Source of the DNA: Curvibacter sp.
GTDB lineage: Bacteria; Pseudomonadota; Gammaproteobacteria; Burkholderiales; Burkholderiaceae_C
Length of the DNA: 64,000 nucleotides
Direction: 5' to 3'
Assembly (NCBI GenBank): GCA_004293725.1
Contig: REAW01000006.1
Coordinates: forward strand, 246,167-310,166
Made by a program: the position numbers and the translations under genes. Positions 26,736 through 36,778 of this stretch are shown one piece after another. How positions within the stretch are numbered: position 1 is the stretch's first letter; the number at the start of each line of letters is the position of its first letter. Below the pieces are notes generated by a model. The model searched no databases. It saw nothing but the letters and a program-made list of their open reading frames with translations, and was not told where the DNA came from.

Positions 26736-27182
26736 ATGGGCAACAAACTTTACGTAGGCAACCTGCCTTATTCTTTCCGTGATGAAGATCTGCAACAAGC
26801 GTTTGCGGCACACGGTTCTGTTTCCAGCGCCAAAGTCATGATGGAACGCGACACCGGTCGCTCCAAAGGCTTTGGTTTTGTGGAAATGGGCAGCGATGCT
26901 GAAGCACAAACCGCAATCAACGCCATGAACGGTCAGCAGTTCGGTGGCCGCGGCTTGGTGGTGAATGAAGCCCGTCCGATGGAACCACGTCCTCCCCGTT
27001 CCGGCGGCTTCGGCGGCGGTGCTGGCGGTGGCGGCGGCTTCGGTGGCGGCGGCCGCTCCGGTGGTGGTGGCGGCTACGGTGGCGGCGGTGACCGTTCCGG
27101 TGGCGGCGGCTACGGTGGTGGCGGTGGCCGCTCCGGTGGCGGCGGTGGCGGCGGTTACGGCGGTGGTCGTAGCAGCTACTAA
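26736..27182 (+). CDS. Glycine-rich RRM RNA-binding protein
   Basis: 148 residues. One RRM domain (about 1-82) with RNP2 KLYVGNLPY and RNP1 KGFGFVEM, then a tail (about 93-148) of GGGGGYGGG and RSGGGG repeats. Such proteins are cold-induced RNA chaperones in many beta- and cyanobacteria. CAGGAG stands 8 bases before the ATG. The 171-base region before it holds a long candidate leader and CATAAT near 26593, which may be a -10; a long 5' leader fits cold control. A terminator follows. Confidence 0.92.
   Translation: MGNKLYVGNLPYSFRDEDLQQAFAAHGSVSSAKVMMERDTGRSKGFGFVEMGSDAEAQTAINAMNGQQFGGRGLVVNEARPMEPRPPRSGGFGGGAGGGGGFGGGGRSGGGGGYGGGGDRSGGGGYGGGGGRSGGGGGGGYGGGRSSY
27000..27175 (+). repeat. Glycine-codon tandem repeat
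   Basis: Imperfect GGTGGCGGC/GGCTACGGT units encode the Gly/Tyr/Arg/Ser tail of the RRM protein. Length variation by slippage is likely between strains. Confidence 0.75.
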
Positions 27183-27213
27183 GCGGCACACTTGAAGTAC
27201 ACGTACTTCGCAT

Positions 27214-27236
27214 AAAGGGACCTTCGGGTCCCTTTT
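27214..27236 (+). terminator. Rho-independent terminator after the RRM gene
   Basis: AAAGGGACC, loop TTCG, GGTCCCTTT, then T: a UUCG-capped 9-bp stem (27214-27235). A 16-bp palindrome GAAGTACACGTACTTC (27194-27209) lies just before it. Confidence 0.9.
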
Positions 27237-27255
27237 GCTTTGGTGGAGTGTTATT

Positions 27256-28035
27256 TCAAACTTCGTCTTGTCTGCGTTTGCGGGGACGACCCGTCAACAC
27301 TTTGTCAAACAAACCGTTGGGCAAAGCGCGCAGGGCCTTTGCCGCCCAACCCATCTGCCAAGGGATCACGCGGTACGTCGCTCCTTGCGAGATGGCATCA
27401 AACGCTCGATCTGCAAATTCTTCAGGTCGCATGAGAAAGGGCATGCTGTAGCGGTTTTGACGTGTCAATGGTGTATCGATGTAGCCCGGACACAGGGTGA
27501 CGACCTTCACGCCAGTGCTGCGCAGCTCGCCGCGCAATGATTCACAGTAGTTGATCACGGCCGCCTTGCTCGCACAGTAAGCCCCATGGCCCGGAAGCCC
27601 GCGAATGCCCGCCACACTGCCGATTCCCACCAAAGCCCCGCTACCACGCTTTTCCATGGAGCGCACAAACGGGTGAAACGTTGCTGCCAATCCCACGTTG
27701 TTGGTATTGAATGTGCGCACCATAACATCCAGATCACTGCGCACCCCAGTGTCCATGCCAATGCTGATGCCAGCATTGGCAATCACCACATCGGGCACAC
27801 CCAACTCAGCCATGCAAGTTTGCCCGGCGGTCACGATGGCATTTATGTCAGACACATCCGCATGGTAGATGCGGTAACGCGTCGCTTCAAGCGACTGACT
27901 GCGGGCCCAGAGTTCAGTCTCTTCGGTGCGCCGAGCCACCAGGGCCAGCGTGTAGCCTGCCTGGTAATAGCGCCACGCCAACGCTTGGCCAATGCCGCTG
28001 GAAGCACCGGTTATGAAAATCAATGCTGCCATCAA
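27256..28035 (-). CDS. Short-chain dehydrogenase/reductase
   Basis: 259 residues. TGASSGIGQALA (about 9-20) binds NAD(P), NAGIS follows, and the catalytic triad is in VGIGSVAG (Ser), GAYCASKAA (Tyr, Lys). The C-terminus with FADRAFDAISQGATYRVIPWQMGWAAKALRALPNGLFDKVL matches the SDR group often annotated as SDR family NAD(P)-dependent oxidoreductase with a membrane-associating end. It follows lptC by 24 bases in the place where lptA is usual. Start 28035 or 28032. Substrate unknown. Confidence 0.87.
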   Translation of the reverse strand: MMAALIFITGASSGIGQALAWRYYQAGYTLALVARRTEETELWARSQSLEATRYRIYHADVSDINAIVTAGQTCMAELGVPDVVIANAGISIGMDTGVRSDLDVMVRTFNTNNVGLAATFHPFVRSMEKRGSGALVGIGSVAGIRGLPGHGAYCASKAAVINYCESLRGELRSTGVKVVTLCPGYIDTPLTRQNRYSMPFLMRPEEFADRAFDAISQGATYRVIPWQMGWAAKALRALPNGLFDKVLTGRPRKRRQDEV

Positions 28036-28059
28036 GTACTCCAGAAAATTGGCTTCGGT

Positions 28060-28674
28060 CTAGCCTGGGTCTGGCACCAAGGTGCCGCGCACACGTCCGC
28101 GCAACTGCATAACTTGGTCCACATTGTCAAACTCCATGGCATCCGCCGTAAAACGATCCTTGCCCCGTGTCAACGTCACAGGCTGGTGGGACCTGACTAT
28201 CTCCGAATCCAAGAAGGCATGCAGAAACTCACCACGGTACTCCATGCGCGGCGTCATTTTTCCATTCGTCGCTGTTTCCGCTTCGCGCACCACGATTGCG
28301 TTTCCCAAGAGTTGCACCTCGGTTCCACTGTCGTTGGTAAGTCCTTTCAAGGCACTGGCCGTCGTCAAGCGCCCTTTCGCATCGTATGAGCGGATGCGTA
28401 TCGCATCTATTTCTATCCATTTGGTATCGGGGAAATGGCGTGCGACATCGCCCAGTACCTCTGAGCGCATGACACCCTTTGCATCGTATGTCTTGATAGA
28501 AAAGCCATGCATGAAGTAGTCGGGCTCATGTCCGCGCACGCGCTCGACTTGGGCCACTTCCGGCAAAGGCGTACTACGCACCAACCAGTAAGTTCCAAGC
28601 GCAAGCCCTCCCATCACCAGGAGGGGCAGGTAGAGAAGGAATCGCTCCCACCCGTCGTACAAGTAGCGCTTCAC
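28060..28674 (-). CDS. lptC: LPS export periplasmic protein LptC
   Basis: 204 residues: one N-terminal TM helix (ERFLLYLPLLVMGGLALGTYWL, about 9-30) and an LptC/OstA jellyroll domain (PDYFMHGFSIKTYDAKGVMRSEVLGDVARHFPD). It passes LPS from LptBFG to LptA. The start is GTG 28674, which overlaps the kdsC stop (GTGA); the longer ATG frame runs into kdsC. lptA and lptB, normally next, are replaced by an SDR gene. Confidence 0.88.
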   Translation of the reverse strand: MKRYLYDGWERFLLYLPLLVMGGLALGTYWLVRSTPLPEVAQVERVRGHEPDYFMHGFSIKTYDAKGVMRSEVLGDVARHFPDTKWIEIDAIRIRSYDAKGRLTTASALKGLTNDSGTEVQLLGNAIVVREAETATNGKMTPRMEYRGEFLHAFLDSEIVRSHQPVTLTRGKDRFTADAMEFDNVDQVMQLRGRVRGTLVPDPG

Positions 28675-29222
28675 TGGGTGTATGCTCCAAGCAGCTCGGC
28701 ATATCGTCCGCTTGCCACGAGTAGCAGATCGCATACATCACGCACTGCACCATGGCCCCCGGGCACTCTGGTTACATAGTGAGCCGCACCGATCACTTCT
28801 ACATGGGCGTTGGCAGGTGCGCATGCCAATGCCGCTGGCCGCATTACTGGAAGGTCCGGCCAATCATCACCCATGGCTGCGGCTTGCGACCACTGCAAGC
28901 CCAATGTCTTTAGTGTTTGTTCAGCGGCAGGCCGTTTATCTTCAGTCCCAAAGTGCGCGTGCTCTACACCCAGTGCATGCAGCCGCAATCGCAAAGGTTG
29001 CGAATCCCGTCCGGTAATGATGACGGGAGTGATGCCTGCTTTTTGTAGCAACTTTAGACCATGGCCATCCAAGGTATTGAAGCGCTTGAGGGTTTCGCCA
29101 GACTCCGAGAATAGCAGTCCGCCATCGGTCAAAACGCCATCCACATCAAAAAACGCCACTTGGATTCCCTGCGCGCGCAATAGCAAATCGGGCGCAAACT
29201 GGATGTGAGGTTTCATTGCCAT
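28671..29222 (-). CDS. kdsC: KDO-8-phosphate phosphatase KdsC
   Basis: 183 residues of the HAD family without cap domain. Motif I FFDVDGVLTDG (nucleophile Asp), motif II ITGRDS, and motif III/IV AAMGDDWPDLPVM are intact. It removes phosphate from KDO-8-phosphate in the lipid A-core pathway; the protein is normally a tetramer. Start overlaps the kdsD stop. The operon kdsD-kdsC-lptC joins KDO synthesis with LPS export. Confidence 0.95.
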   Translation of the reverse strand: MAMKPHIQFAPDLLLRAQGIQVAFFDVDGVLTDGGLLFSESGETLKRFNTLDGHGLKLLQKAGITPVIITGRDSQPLRLRLHALGVEHAHFGTEDKRPAAEQTLKTLGLQWSQAAAMGDDWPDLPVMRPAALACAPANAHVEVIGAAHYVTRVPGGHGAVRDVCDLLLVASGRYAELLGAYTQ

Positions 29223-30223
29223 TAAATGACTTTCGCTCGCATGAGATCGTTGCTGTTGAGTGCGCCGCAGAGTACGCCTTGCGCATCAATTACCAAAACA
29301 CTGGTAATGCGTTTCGCTTCCATGAGGTCGGCAGCAGTCACTGCCAAGGCATCAGAGCTTATCGTGAAAGGGGTCGGACGCATGACATCCTGAGCGGTCT
29401 TCGCGCGTAAATCTGTACCTTGCTCGACCAGGCGGCGCAGGTCCCCATCGGTGAATATTCCTAGAACCGCTCCATCGCCAGCAACCACGGCGGTGGCACC
29501 CAATCCTTTTGCGCTCATTTCTCGCATCAGCTCGCTGAAACTGGCAGTATTCAAGACCCGAGGAACCGCATCGCCCGCACGCATTACGTCACTCACGTGC
29601 GTCAGCAACTTTCTCCCCAAAGCTCCACCGGGATGAGACCGTGCAAAATCTTCCGCGCGAAATCCCCTCGCATCCAACAACGCCACAGCAAGCGCATCCC
29701 CCATGGCCAGTTGGGCGGTGGTACTCGCAGTGGGCGCGAGATTGAGAGGACACGCTTCCTTGGAAACGCCAGTGTCAATCCAAAAGTCCGCGTACCGCGC
29801 CATCGTGGAGTCCGAGTTGCCAGTCATCGCAACCAATGGCGATCCCAATCGCTTGAGAACAGGAAGGATTGCCGCCATTTCGAGAGACTCTCCACTGTTT
29901 GAAATCATCAACACCAGATCGGTAGCCGTCACCATCCCCAAATCCCCATGGCTCGCTTCGCCTGGGTGCACAAAGAGCGCCGGGGTCCCGGTTGATGCCA
30001 ATGTAGCGGCAATCTTTCGGCCTACGTGGCCACTTTTGCCCATGCCCATCACGACCACGCGGCCTTGAATAGCAAGGATGCGTTCCACGGTGCGCGCGAA
30101 GCCTTCGCCCAAACGGTCCTTGAGTCCCAAAATGGCTGCTGCTTCGATGTCAAACGTTTCTTTGGCCAGAGCCAGGGCCCTGTGCGCGCGTGAAGACCCG
30201 GCGCTTGCTGCATGTTCTGTCAT
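29222..30223 (-). CDS. kdsD: Arabinose-5-phosphate isomerase KdsD (KpsF)
   Basis: 333 residues: SIS domain (about 45-180; VVMGMGKSGHVGRKIAATLASTGTPA and SNSGESLE) and two CBS domains (about 210-265 and 275-330). It converts ribulose-5-phosphate into arabinose-5-phosphate, the first step to KDO. The catalytic His in HPGEASHGDLG is present. The gene is divergent from the KefB-like antiporter with 42 bases between, a common arrangement in Burkholderiales. Confidence 0.95.
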   Translation of the reverse strand: MTEHAASAGSSRAHRALALAKETFDIEAAAILGLKDRLGEGFARTVERILAIQGRVVVMGMGKSGHVGRKIAATLASTGTPALFVHPGEASHGDLGMVTATDLVLMISNSGESLEMAAILPVLKRLGSPLVAMTGNSDSTMARYADFWIDTGVSKEACPLNLAPTASTTAQLAMGDALAVALLDARGFRAEDFARSHPGGALGRKLLTHVSDVMRAGDAVPRVLNTASFSELMREMSAKGLGATAVVAGDGAVLGIFTDGDLRRLVEQGTDLRAKTAQDVMRPTPFTISSDALAVTAADLMEAKRITSVLVIDAQGVLCGALNSNDLMRAKVI

Positions 30224-30265
30224 GGCGTTATTTTATAGACGCATATCTCTTGCTAGTATGGGCAC

Positions 30266-32251
30266 ATGACTGGATTGGAAATTACCCTGCTCTACCTGTT
30301 GGCTGCCGTATTGGGCGTGGTGCTGTGCCGCTCGTTGAAACTGCCTCCCATGCTCGGGTATTTGGTCGTAGGGGTGGTCATCGGCCCTAATGCATTGGCT
30401 TTGTCGCAAAACTCGGAGGCTGTGCGCCATCTTGGCGAATTTGGTGTAGTTTTTTTGATGTTTGTTATCGGCCTGGAGTTCAATTTGCCACGCTTGCGCG
30501 CCATGCGCAAGCACGTTTTCGGGTTGGGTCTATTGCAAGTTGTGGTGACAATTTTTCTCGCTACCGCAGCGACTCTGGGCATGGCCGTGCTGTTCCCAAG
30601 GATTTGGGATATGGAGTGGCAAGCCGCTTTGGCGCTTTCGTGCGCGCTCGCCATGAGTAGCACTGCCATTGTGGTGAAACTGATGGTGGAGCGGCTGGAA
30701 TTGGATTCCGAACATGGGAAGCGTGTCATGGGTGTGCTGCTATTCCAAGATTTGGCAGTGGTTCCCCTATTGGTGCTTATCCCGGCGCTGGGCGCCTCGG
30801 GCGAGCAGTTGTTTGAAGCGCTAGCTCTGGCGGCATTCAAGGCCGCTGTATTGGTCACCGTGCTGTTGGTGGGCGGCCAACACTTGATGCGTCATTGGCT
30901 GACTTTGGTGGCTCGCCGCAAAAGCGACGAGCTGTTTGTATTGAACCTACTGTTTATTACGCTGGGGCTCGCGTGGCTGACGGAGTTCGCTGGGTTGAGC
31001 TTGGCCCTTGGAGCATTCATTGCCGGCATGCTGATCTCAGAGACAGAATTCAAGCACCAAGTTGAGACCGACATCCGCCCCTTTCACGATGTGCTCTTGG
31101 GTTTATTCTTTATATCCATCGGTATGTTGCTCGACTGGCGTTTGGTTCTGGAACGTTGGCCGCTGGTTTTGCTTTTGGTAGTGGTACCAATTCTGTTCAA
31201 GGCGGCGCTGGTCACCGGGTTGGCTAAAGCGCTAGGTACATCTCCCGGTGTTAGCCTGCGCACTGGCCTGTATTTAGCGCAGGCAGGCGAATTCGGCTTT
31301 GTTTTGCTTACTTTGGCGCAAAAAAATTCTTTGGTTCCCCCCGCGCTGCTAAACCCCATTTTGGCCAGCATGGTGCTGTCCATGCTGGCGACGCCGTTTA
31401 TCGTGATGTACACCAACCGGATCGTCATGAAGTTGGTAAGTAGTGAGTGGCTGCTGCAGTCCCTGCAGATGACGACGATTGCGAGAAAGTCCATCAGCGC
31501 AAACCAACACGTCATCATTTGCGGCTTTGGTCGGTGCGGCCAGAACCTTGCACGCATGCTGGAGCACGAAGGCATACCCTACATGGCACTCGACCTGGAC
31601 CCGGACCGGGTGCGCCAAGCCGCTGCAGCGGGACATTCCGTGGTTTTTGGAGATGCGGCCCGACTACAAGCGCTGATGGCAGCGGGCTTGGCCCGTGCAA
31701 GTGCTGTGGTGATTACCTATTTGGGGGAGGGCGCAGCGCTTAAGGTACTTGGCAATACCCACTCGCATGCGCCCCAGGTTCCTGTGATAGTTCGCACCCA
31801 AGACGACCATGCATTGGACAAGTTACGCGCTGCAGGGGCCACAGAGGTGGTGCCCGAAGCGATTGAAGGATCCCTGATGCTGGCCAGCCATGCATTGGCC
31901 CTTGTGGGTGTTCCCATGCGCCGCGTGATTCGTATTGTGCAAGACCAACGGGATGCCCGCTACAACCTCTTGCGCGGATTTTTCCATGGCGCCGATGATG
32001 ACTCCATCGATGAGTTGCAACACGAACGCCTGATTACCGTGAGCCTACCCTTGGGAGCAAAGGCGTCGGGCAAGCTCTTGTCTCACTTCAATCTGGAAGG
32101 GTTGGAAGTCCGTCTGCTGAGTTTGCGGCGAAGCGGTGGCGTAAATACCCGCGTTGACTCCCAGACAACCATCGAAGGCGGTGATACGCTGGTCTTATCT
32201 GGTAACGCTGAGTCGCTGGCTTTGGCCGAACAAAAGCTCCTCAAAGGTTAG
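30266..32251 (+). CDS. KefB/YbaL-type CPA2 monovalent cation:proton antiporter
   Basis: 661 residues: 12-13 membrane helices (about 1-390; conserved LALGAFIAGMLISETEFKHQVETDIRPFHDVLLGLFF), an RCK/TrkA-N domain (about 412-530; HVIICGFGRCGQNLARML with the NAD-type GxGxxG) and a TrkA-C domain (about 570-655). It exports K+ or Na+ in exchange for protons, under ligand control. The QDLAVVPLLVLIP segment is typical of the Kef group. The KefF/KefG ancillary protein is not adjacent. Confidence 0.9.
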   Translation: MTGLEITLLYLLAAVLGVVLCRSLKLPPMLGYLVVGVVIGPNALALSQNSEAVRHLGEFGVVFLMFVIGLEFNLPRLRAMRKHVFGLGLLQVVVTIFLATAATLGMAVLFPRIWDMEWQAALALSCALAMSSTAIVVKLMVERLELDSEHGKRVMGVLLFQDLAVVPLLVLIPALGASGEQLFEALALAAFKAAVLVTVLLVGGQHLMRHWLTLVARRKSDELFVLNLLFITLGLAWLTEFAGLSLALGAFIAGMLISETEFKHQVETDIRPFHDVLLGLFFISIGMLLDWRLVLERWPLVLLLVVVPILFKAALVTGLAKALGTSPGVSLRTGLYLAQAGEFGFVLLTLAQKNSLVPPALLNPILASMVLSMLATPFIVMYTNRIVMKLVSSEWLLQSLQMTTIARKSISANQHVIICGFGRCGQNLARMLEHEGIPYMALDLDPDRVRQAAAAGHSVVFGDAARLQALMAAGLARASAVVITYLGEGAALKVLGNTHSHAPQVPVIVRTQDDHALDKLRAAGATEVVPEAIEGSLMLASHALALVGVPMRRVIRIVQDQRDARYNLLRGFFHGADDDSIDELQHERLITVSLPLGAKASGKLLSHFNLEGLEVRLLSLRRSGGVNTRVDSQTTIEGGDTLVLSGNAESLALAEQKLLKG

Positions 32252-32317
32252 TCCCCGGGGAGGCGCTCTTGGGGGCACAATATCCCCTGCCCTTGTTTTT
32301 GTACTTGCTCAGCTTTT

Positions 32318-32872
32318 ATGCAACACCTTAGCGTTAACCAATACCTCCGGGACAATATTCGCACGGTGCCCGACTGGCCAGCGCCCGGCGTTCAATTTCG
32401 AGACATCACGCCGCTTCTTCAAGACGCCAAAGTCTTCAGGGTGTTAATTGACGCATTTGTCCACCGCTATATGGATTCAAGTATGCGGCCCGATGTGGTG
32501 GCGGGTTTGGATGCTCGCGGCTTCATTTTGGGTGCTGTTGTTGCTTACGAGCTCAATATTGGCTTTGTCCCGATCCGCAAGAAGGGGAAGCTTCCGTTCA
32601 CCACGGTGGAGGAAACCTATGAACTCGAATACGGCAGTGCCACTGTGGAACTGCACACCGACGCGGTAAAGGCCGGTGATCGTGTGCTTCTGATCGATGA
32701 TCTCATTGCCACTGGCGGTACCATGATGGCAGGAAAGAAGCTGCTAGAACGGCTGGGAGCCCACGTTATGGAGGGCGCGGCAATCGTGGACTTACCGGAA
32801 CTGGGTGGCTCTGCCAAGTTGCGAGAGGCTGGCCTTCCCTTGTTTACATTGCTTGATTTTTCAGGGCACTAA
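32318..32872 (+). CDS. apt: Adenine phosphoribosyltransferase
   Basis: 184 residues, usual length. N-terminal [21 protein letters not shown] is the APT signature, [10 protein letters not shown] and RKKGKLPF the adenine loop, and [15 protein letters not shown] the PRPP-binding loop. It salvages adenine to AMP. It lies 66 bases after the antiporter gene and converges with the hypothetical gene that follows. Confidence 0.96.
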   Translation: MQHLSVNQYLRDNIRTVPDWPAPGVQFRDITPLLQDAKVFRVLIDAFVHRYMDSSMRPDVVAGLDARGFILGAVVAYELNIGFVPIRKKGKLPFTTVEETYELEYGSATVELHTDAVKAGDRVLLIDDLIATGGTMMAGKKLLERLGAHVMEGAAIVDLPELGGSAKLREAGLPLFTLLDFSGH

Positions 32873-32888
32873 CCCCGGCTTATTCGAT

Positions 32889-33596
32889 TCAGTGCAATTC
32901 CCCATATTGCGTTCCGCTCAACGGCGAATTCCGCTCATCTAACTCGGTGTCTTGGAAATGGGGGGGCGCCGGGTTGCGACGTCCGGTGCGCACAATTTCT
33001 CCGGGCGCCGACAAGGTTGCGGGAGATGGAGCCGCCGCCAGTGCCTGTTTAAATGCGGCAACTTCATCCGGTTGCAAAGGTTCATAGCGCGACGGAGCCG
33101 ATGCTTCTGCTGCCTTTTGTGGGGGAGCCGCCTCCACAAGACCGGAACTTCGCGCTAAACCTGCGGTGACATGTTCGTTGATTCGCCAATACACGGCCGT
33201 TACCAAGATGTCGTGCTGTGACTTCGCCACTTTGGCAATGTGACTCTCCATATCAGCGAGGCGTTGAGGGTCCACTACGTTTTGGCGCGCCAAGTCCATC
33301 ATGATCAAGTACTGCCGACCGCGGGAGTCCAATGACAGTACCTTGAACTTGTAGCTAGAAGATAACAGCCCAGCCCGTGTCATGGACTCTCTGACTACTG
33401 TGTAAAGCAGTTCTCGGCGCTCTAGGCGCTCGTGTTTGCGGTTGGCCGCACTTCCTGATTCAGAGTTGCCCCTACTTGCACGCGACTTACTGTTATGGCC
33501 AAAGGGTTGGGTGGCATCCATATGCCCGAGGCTCGAGCTTTCAGCAGGAACTGGAGGGGACGGTGTCTTTTTGCCAAACCAATGGAACAAGGACAT
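32889..33596 (-). CDS. Conserved-looking hypothetical protein
   Basis: 235 residues, not recognised. An N-terminal disordered basic/Ser-rich part (about 1-60) precedes a compact alpha/beta segment (about 60-150; RRELLYTVVRESMTRAGLLSSSYKFKVLSLDSRGRQYLIMMDL and SQHDILVTAVYWRIN), then a Pro/Ala-rich tail. No signal or membrane helix. Codon use is like the neighbours. It lies just downstream of the mnmE unit (44 bases). An insertion in signalling or septum function cannot be decided. Confidence 0.75.
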   Translation of the reverse strand: MSLFHWFGKKTPSPPVPAESSSLGHMDATQPFGHNSKSRASRGNSESGSAANRKHERLERRELLYTVVRESMTRAGLLSSSYKFKVLSLDSRGRQYLIMMDLARQNVVDPQRLADMESHIAKVAKSQHDILVTAVYWRINEHVTAGLARSSGLVEAAPPQKAAEASAPSRYEPLQPDEVAAFKQALAAAPSPATLSAPGEIVRTGRRNPAPPHFQDTELDERNSPLSGTQYGELH

Positions 33597-33640
33597 TGCA
33601 ATTGCTTTCGTGTGCGTCGTTCATTGGAGTGTAGTGCAGG

Positions 33641-35047
33641 CTATTTACCAATGCAAAACTTCGAAAAGATCACGCCCAGTAAATCATCGGAGCTGAACTC
33701 TCCCGTGATTTCGCCAAGTGCGTTTTGGCCCAATCTCAGCTCTTCGGCCAGCAGATCCAGAGTATTGGCACCCATTCTGAGATGTAAGTGCGCCTCTTCT
33801 AAATGCGCGTCGACTTGGCGCAAGGCCTGCAAATGTCGCTGGCGTGCAATAAAACCGCCGCTTTCCGATGGCTGCCAGCCCGCAGAAGCCAGTAGGCGCT
33901 CGCGCAAGGCATCCAGACCAACGCCTGTTTTGGCTGAAAGTACGATGCCCGTGTCCGGACCTCGTTCGGTTATCGCATCAGCTTTGTTCCAAACATCGAT
34001 CACCGCCGTACTTTTTGCAAGTTTTTGCACCAAACTCCTCATGATTTCGGCGTCCGCAGCTATGTATTCGATAGTATTTCGGCGCGTTAAATCATGCAAA
34101 AAGAGTACGGCGTCAGCAACCTCAATGGCCTGCCAGGCCCTTGCTATGCCAATCTGCTCAATTGCATCTTCGCTGCTGCGCAGGCCCGCTGTATCCACCA
34201 CATGAATGGGAATGCCTTTGATCTGAATTGTTTCCTGCACCTTGTCGCGTGTGGTGCCCGCAATCGGCGTCACGATCGCCAACTCGGCACCCGCCAAGGC
34301 GTTCAACAATGATGACTTTCCGGCATTCGGCTGGCCAGCGATGACCACTGTGATTCCCTCGCGCAATAAGGCTCCCTGGGTGGCCTGATCCAACACTTGT
34401 CGAACCATACTCTGCAGTTTTTGTAGCTGCCCCAGCGCATCTGCCTTCTGCAGAAAATCGATTTCTTCCTCCGGAAAATCTAGTGTGGCTTCTACCAGCA
34501 TGCGAAGATGAATCAAGGCCTCAAGCAGCGTGTGCACCTGCTTGGAGAAAGCCCCTGCCAACGACTGCGTTGCACTGCGTGCCGCCGCCTCGGTACTCGC
34601 ATCGATCAAGTCGGCAATCGCCTCGGCCTGGGTCAAGTCGATCTTTCCGTTCAGGAATGCCCGCTGCGAAAACTCTCCGGGCTCGGCAATACGAAGGGCT
34701 GGCAAGATTGCGCCGCCCGACCCGGTGGGCACGGTGGCTGCCAACTCTAGGCAGCGTGCCACTAGCAATTGCAAGACCACAGCTCCGCCGTGGGCTTGCA
34801 GCTCTAATACGTCCTCACCCGTAAATGAATGGGGGCCCGGAAAAAACAAGGCCAGCCCCCGATCCAGCGGCTGGCCTTGTGCGTCCGTAAAGGGGAGGTA
34901 AGTCGCCTCACGGGGCCGCAATACGCGGCCGAGCAGGACTTGGGTAAATCCGGATAGGTCTTTGCCACTGATCCGGACAATGCCCACGGCACCCCGACCG
35001 GGAGCGGTTGCAACGGCCACGATAGGGTCGCTATGGCGTGTCAACAC
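33641..35047 (-). CDS. mnmE: tRNA modification GTPase MnmE
   Basis: 468 residues: N-terminal tetrahydrofolate-binding domain (about 1-120), helical domain, and an inserted G domain (about 220-385) with [26 protein letters not shown] and NKAD. The C-terminal CIGK, with the catalytic Cys, ends the protein. With MnmG it makes cmnm5U34 in tRNA. Last gene of the rpmH-rnpA-yidD-yidC-mnmE unit. Confidence 0.97.
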   Translation of the reverse strand: MLTRHSDPIVAVATAPGRGAVGIVRISGKDLSGFTQVLLGRVLRPREATYLPFTDAQGQPLDRGLALFFPGPHSFTGEDVLELQAHGGAVVLQLLVARCLELAATVPTGSGGAILPALRIAEPGEFSQRAFLNGKIDLTQAEAIADLIDASTEAAARSATQSLAGAFSKQVHTLLEALIHLRMLVEATLDFPEEEIDFLQKADALGQLQKLQSMVRQVLDQATQGALLREGITVVIAGQPNAGKSSLLNALAGAELAIVTPIAGTTRDKVQETIQIKGIPIHVVDTAGLRSSEDAIEQIGIARAWQAIEVADAVLFLHDLTRRNTIEYIAADAEIMRSLVQKLAKSTAVIDVWNKADAITERGPDTGIVLSAKTGVGLDALRERLLASAGWQPSESGGFIARQRHLQALRQVDAHLEEAHLHLRMGANTLDLLAEELRLGQNALGEITGEFSSDDLLGVIFSKFCIGK

Positions 35048-35068
35048 GGCAGCGCTCCCCTGCTACGC

Positions 35069-36778
35069 CTACTTGAACTTGGGCAGATTGAACTGAGGCG
35101 GAACGCCCATGCGAGTATTGATGATCCACTGTTGGGCGATGGACAAAATGTTGTTGGTAATCCAGTAGAGCACCAAGCCCGACGGGAAGAAGAAGAACAT
35201 CACACTAAACGCCAGAGGCATGTACCACATCAGCTTAGCCTGCAAGGGGTCTGGCGGGGCAGGGTTCAAGGCGGTCTGCAGCATGGTAGTCATCGCCATG
35301 ATCAATGGCAGGATGTAATAGGGGTCCGGCGAAGACAAATCTTGAATCCAGCCTAGCCACGGCGCATTGCGCATTTCAACGCTGGACAAAAGCACCCAGT
35401 ACAACGCAATGAATACGGGTATCTGCACCATGATGGGGAAGCAACCACCCATAGGGTTGACTTTTTCCTCACGGTAGATGCGCATCATCTCCTGCTGCAT
35501 TTGCTGCGGGTTGTCTTTGAGACGCTCCCGCATTTCCATGATCTTGGGGTTAACCGCCTTCATCTTGGCCATGCTCGCGTAAGCTTTGGCGTTGAGCCAG
35601 TAAAAGGCAATCTTGAGCAGGAGCACCAGCGCCACGATGGACCAGCCCCAGTTTTGAATAAAGCTGTGCAATTTGTCCAGCAACCAATACAAAGGCTTGG
35701 CCAGAATCGTCAGCCAACCATAGTCCTTCACCAACTCGAGCCCGGGAGCAAGGGCTGCCAAGGCCTTCTCTTCCTGGGGGCCAACGAAGAGGGTGGCACC
35801 AACGGTGTGGGTTTTTCCTGGCTCGAGAGCTGGCAACGGCGAAATCATAGTTGCTCGGTAGCAGCAATCCGGCGTGGTGGAGCCAATGTCTACACCATCT
35901 AGAGAGTACGAGCGCGCTGTGCCGGTGGGCAATATCCAAGCAGTGGCAAAGTAATGCTGCACCATCGCGATGTAGCCGTTGTCCGCTTCTTTTTCAAAGG
36001 TGGCTGTCTTCTTCTTGATCTCGCTGAACTCCACCTTTTGATACTTCTTGGCTTCGGTGTACACCGCAGGGCCAGTAAAGGTGGAATAAAAGGAAGACTC
36101 TCCCGCAGGTTTGTTGCCGTCGCGAACCAGCTGCAAGTACAGCTGAGGCGATAGTGGCGTACTCGAAGCGTTGGTAAGTTCATGCTTAACAGCGATGTCG
36201 TAAACACCCCGACGCAATGTATAGGTCTTGACCAGCTTCAGTCCCCCCACTTCGGGCGAAGTGAAAGTGATCACCAGTTCGTCCTGGCCTTCTTTCAGCG
36301 ATCGGTCACCGCCAACGGTCATCACCGTTTTGTGGGTCGGCGACGCGCCGCCGGCAGCGCCCGGAATCACGCCCGTCTGCGCAAGGTATACCCGCTCTTT
36401 GGAATCGTCCAGCAATACGAAGTTGCGGATCTTGTCGGCCATGTCCGTGTGCTTGAGAAACTCGGAGCGCACCAAGGACCCGCCTTCGGTATCAAAGGTC
36501 AGCTTTAGCACATCTGTGCTGACCTCAAACCGTTCGCTGGGCACCACTTGTACCGCGGGGGCTGCGGGGGCTGCAGGCACCACACCCGCTTTTGCAACCG
36601 CAGCCGGAACCAAGCTATCTGGCTTGCTTTCAGGCGCAGCTGTTGCAGGTGCTGAAGTCTTGGCAGGGCTGGGGAAAAATGTGGCTTTATTGCCGTTATG
36701 GATCTGCCATTGATCCCACAGCAACACCATGGAAAAGCCAAAGATCACCCACAAGATGGTGCGGCGAATATCGTTCAT
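35069..36778 (-). CDS. yidC: Membrane protein insertase YidC
   Basis: 569 residues. First TM near residues 5-20 (TILWVIFGFSMVLLW), a large periplasmic beta-domain (about 90-350), then five helices (about 370-550) with QWGWSIVALVLLLKIAFYWLNAKAYASMAKM and PVFIALYWVLLSSVEMRNAPWLGWIQDLSSPDPYYILP. It inserts membrane proteins with or without SecYEG. The start overlaps the yidD stop. Confidence 0.97.
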   Translation of the reverse strand: MNDIRRTILWVIFGFSMVLLWDQWQIHNGNKATFFPSPAKTSAPATAAPESKPDSLVPAAVAKAGVVPAAPAAPAVQVVPSERFEVSTDVLKLTFDTEGGSLVRSEFLKHTDMADKIRNFVLLDDSKERVYLAQTGVIPGAAGGASPTHKTVMTVGGDRSLKEGQDELVITFTSPEVGGLKLVKTYTLRRGVYDIAVKHELTNASSTPLSPQLYLQLVRDGNKPAGESSFYSTFTGPAVYTEAKKYQKVEFSEIKKKTATFEKEADNGYIAMVQHYFATAWILPTGTARSYSLDGVDIGSTTPDCCYRATMISPLPALEPGKTHTVGATLFVGPQEEKALAALAPGLELVKDYGWLTILAKPLYWLLDKLHSFIQNWGWSIVALVLLLKIAFYWLNAKAYASMAKMKAVNPKIMEMRERLKDNPQQMQQEMMRIYREEKVNPMGGCFPIMVQIPVFIALYWVLLSSVEMRNAPWLGWIQDLSSPDPYYILPLIMAMTTMLQTALNPAPPDPLQAKLMWYMPLAFSVMFFFFPSGLVLYWITNNILSIAQQWIINTRMGVPPQFNLPKFK

